This document shows, in pieces, positions 5,047-5,346 of a stretch of 5,346 nt of DNA. The notes under the pieces are model-generated. The model did no database searches. It worked only from the letters and a program-made list of their open reading frames with translations, and had not been told where the DNA came from. Each line of letters starts with the position of its first letter. Position 1 is the first letter of the stretch. The position numbers were made by a program, and so were the translations under genes. Source of the DNA: Acidobacteriota bacterium (GTDB lineage Bacteria > Acidobacteriota > Terriglobia > Bryobacterales > Bryobacteraceae); assembly GCA_023380575.1 (NCBI GenBank), contig JAMCRM010000270.1, forward strand, positions 1-5,346, read 5' to 3'.

Positions 5047-5346
5047 ATGTTCTGGAAACGGGTACGCCTCACCCTTGAAATGATCAAGTTCGAGCACTCC
5101 CTGTTTGCGCTGCCTTTTGCGCTCACGGGAGCGCTGCTGGCCATTCGGGAAGGCGGACCCGAGGCGCACGGGGCGGGCCCCAAGTTCGCCTTCATCGTGA
5201 TCGCCATGGTGGCGGCGCGGTCGGCTGCCATGGCCTTCAATCGCCTTGTGGACGCCGATCTGGACGGGCGCAACCCGCGCACCAGCCGGCGCCACCTGCC
5301 CGCCGGGCTGCTCTCGCGAAGTTTCGGCTGGGGCTTCGTCGCGGTC
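5047..5346 (+). CDS. ubiA: UbiA-family aromatic prenyltransferase, N-terminal part, runs off the right edge
   Basis: UbiA-family enzymes attach a polyprenyl chain to an aromatic ring in the inner membrane, for ubiquinone or menaquinone synthesis. The 100 visible codons give [20 protein letters not shown] (13-32, first membrane helix with the typical FEHS-x-FALPFA block), a second hydrophobic segment [19 protein letters not shown] (47-65) and the first Asp-rich motif [18 protein letters not shown] (65-82), where Asp69 and Asp73 with Mg2+ bind the prenyl diphosphate. LPAGLLS follows. The IKFEHS and RNPRTSRR spelling is typical of the 4-hydroxybenzoate/MqnP type. In an acidobacterium, which makes menaquinone, the futalosine-pathway enzyme MqnP is the likelier identity. 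No Shine-Dalgarno site is visible before the ATG. The last six or so helices lie outside the window. Confidence 0.93.
   Translation, partial: MFWKRVRLTLEMIKFEHSLFALPFALTGALLAIREGGPEAHGAGPKFAFIVIAMVAARSAAMAFNRLVDADLDGRNPRTSRRHLPAGLLSRSFGWGFVAV

Noticed and set aside
4677..5282. Upstream extension of the DUF192 frame on the minus strand
   Set aside because: The DUF192 signal peptide and domain start at 4676. The extension has no similarity and runs antisense to the gene at 4755 and the prenyltransferase.

Overview
The window looks like chromosomal DNA from a GC-rich Gram-negative bacterium, most likely an acidobacterium of the Solibacter/Bryobacter type. That placement is inferred from the GC-rich codon use, several exported proteins with signal peptides cut just before Gln ('A|Q'), and the style of the secreted hypothetical proteins. 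It is not proven by any marker gene. I see no rRNA, tRNA, CRISPR array, insertion sequence or phage gene.

Layout. The left edge (1-310, minus) holds the first 103 codons of a trehalose-6-phosphate synthase-type glycosyltransferase (GT20, OtsA). Divergent from it is a small secreted protein of unknown function (402-779). Next is the most notable gene, an exported peroxiredoxin (838-1368, plus). Its reading frame is interrupted by one TGA (1042-1044) exactly where the peroxidatic cysteine of the PxxxTxxC motif should be. The frame continues with conserved peroxiredoxin sequence after the TGA, and a strong hairpin with a G-containing apical loop starts 14 nt downstream. This is best read as a selenocysteine codon with a bacterial SECIS element, so the gene would encode a periplasmic selenoperoxidase. 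A conventional ORF caller would split it into two fragments or call it a pseudogene. Convergent with it, 7 bp away, is a sulfite-oxidase-like molybdopterin oxidoreductase (1376-1984, minus).

The middle holds a two-gene plus-strand unit: a secreted protein of 427 residues with a von Willebrand A-like C-terminal half lacking the metal site (2085-3368), then a class I SAM methyltransferase of the FAM173-like type with an apparent signal peptide (3373-3936). The methyltransferase overlaps tail-to-tail by 26 bp with a small exported protein (3911-4222, minus). That protein lies 1 nt downstream of a DUF192 lipoprotein-like gene (4224-4676, minus), and the two look like an operon.

The right edge carries a small hypothetical gene (4755-5018, plus) and the first 100 codons of a UbiA-family prenyltransferase (5047-5346, plus), probably for menaquinone synthesis.

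The genes do not form one pathway. The recurring theme is exported or redox proteins: selenoperoxidase, Moco oxidoreductase, quinone synthesis. The selenocysteine machinery (selA, selB, selC, selD) is not in the window, so the Sec call rests on the gene itself and should be tested against the rest of the genome.
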